Assembly: GCA_052389555.1 (NCBI GenBank)
Contig: JBQTHV010000029.1
Location: 1 to 5,812, forward strand
DNA: 5,812 nt
Direction: 5' to 3'
Origin: JABFSM01 sp052389555
GTDB lineage: Bacteria > Gemmatimonadota > Gemmatimonadetes > Gemmatimonadales > GWC2-71-9
The position numbers and the translations under genes are program-made. This document shows, piece by piece, positions 5,735-5,812 of the stretch. Under the pieces are notes generated by a model that was not told where the DNA came from, searched no databases, and worked only from the letters and a program-made list of their open reading frames with translations. The stretch's first letter is position 1, and every line of letters begins with the position of its first letter.

Positions 5735-5812
5735 GCAAACGCTTCTCCCCGTAGATTCCGGCGGCTCAACTACATAGGCGGCGCGTCGCCGTGTCTGTCG
5801 ATCTCCAAACGG

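Noticed and set aside
5771..5801. Second promoter-like pair on the minus strand (TCGACA and TATGTA)
   Set aside because: The spacer is 19 bases and TATGTA matches only half of the -10 consensus; the TTGACA/TACGTT pair is better.
5770..5811. Possible C-terminal tail of an upstream minus-strand gene (RLEIDRHGDAPPM, stop TAG at 5772-5770), or a divergent plus-strand GTG start at 5791 (MSVDLQT)
   Set aside because: Only 13 and 7 residues are visible and neither has decisive support. Both need sequence beyond 5812.
1..5812. CRISPR arrays, tRNA or rRNA genes, insertion sequences, intrinsic terminators
   Set aside because: I saw no regularly spaced direct repeats, tRNA-like cloverleaf, transposase motif, or GC hairpin followed by a T-run on either strand.

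Overview
The window is GC-rich bacterial DNA in which every gene I can support lies on the minus strand, so transcription runs from about position 5700 down to position 1. It holds a tightly packed signal-transduction operon and the start of an oxidoreductase gene. The organism cannot be named from this stretch. High GC, soluble multi-domain hybrid kinases with tandem receivers, a Ser/Thr kinase fused to two-component domains and a GMC-type oxidoreductase are compatible with Gemmatimonadota, Acidobacteriota, Rokubacteria-like or myxobacterial lineages. That placement is inference only.

Layout in transcription order. (1) 5812-5735: no gene I can support. (2) 5734-5707: a sigma70-like promoter (TTGACA, 16 bp, TACGTT), followed by a leader in which the only good Shine-Dalgarno sits inside a small hairpin (5670-5656). 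(3) 5649-5440: an orphan C-terminal half of a receiver domain, with no phospho-acceptor half and no normal start codon, whose TGA overlaps the next ATG (ATGA). (4) 5443-2522: a 973-aa soluble hybrid histidine kinase, GAF-GAF-PAS-HisKA-HATPase-REC-REC. (5) 2517-2149: a 122-aa stand-alone receiver. (6) 2140-209: a 643-aa protein joining a catalytic-domain-less histidine kinase dimerisation region, a receiver, a HAMP-like coiled coil and a complete Ser/Thr protein kinase. (7) 202-1: the first 67 residues of a probable GMC-type oxidoreductase or gluconate-dehydrogenase-subunit-3-like protein, cut by the window edge. Gaps between genes are -4, 4, 8 and 6 bases, so items 3 to 7 look like one transcription unit.

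How the genes may work together (inference). Ligand or redox sensing by the GAF and PAS domains would control autophosphorylation of His491 in the hybrid kinase. Phosphate could pass to its own receivers (Asp776, Asp895), to the free receiver (Asp52), or to the receiver (Asp210) of the third protein, which would gate a Ser/Thr kinase. No DNA-binding output domain is present: the only recognisable output is Ser/Thr phosphorylation. The most unusual points are the His-Asp to Ser/Thr kinase fusion with its duplicated, partly degenerate DHp region, and the half-receiver with a hidden ribosome site that leads the operon. The long plus-strand open frames are shadows of the minus-strand genes.
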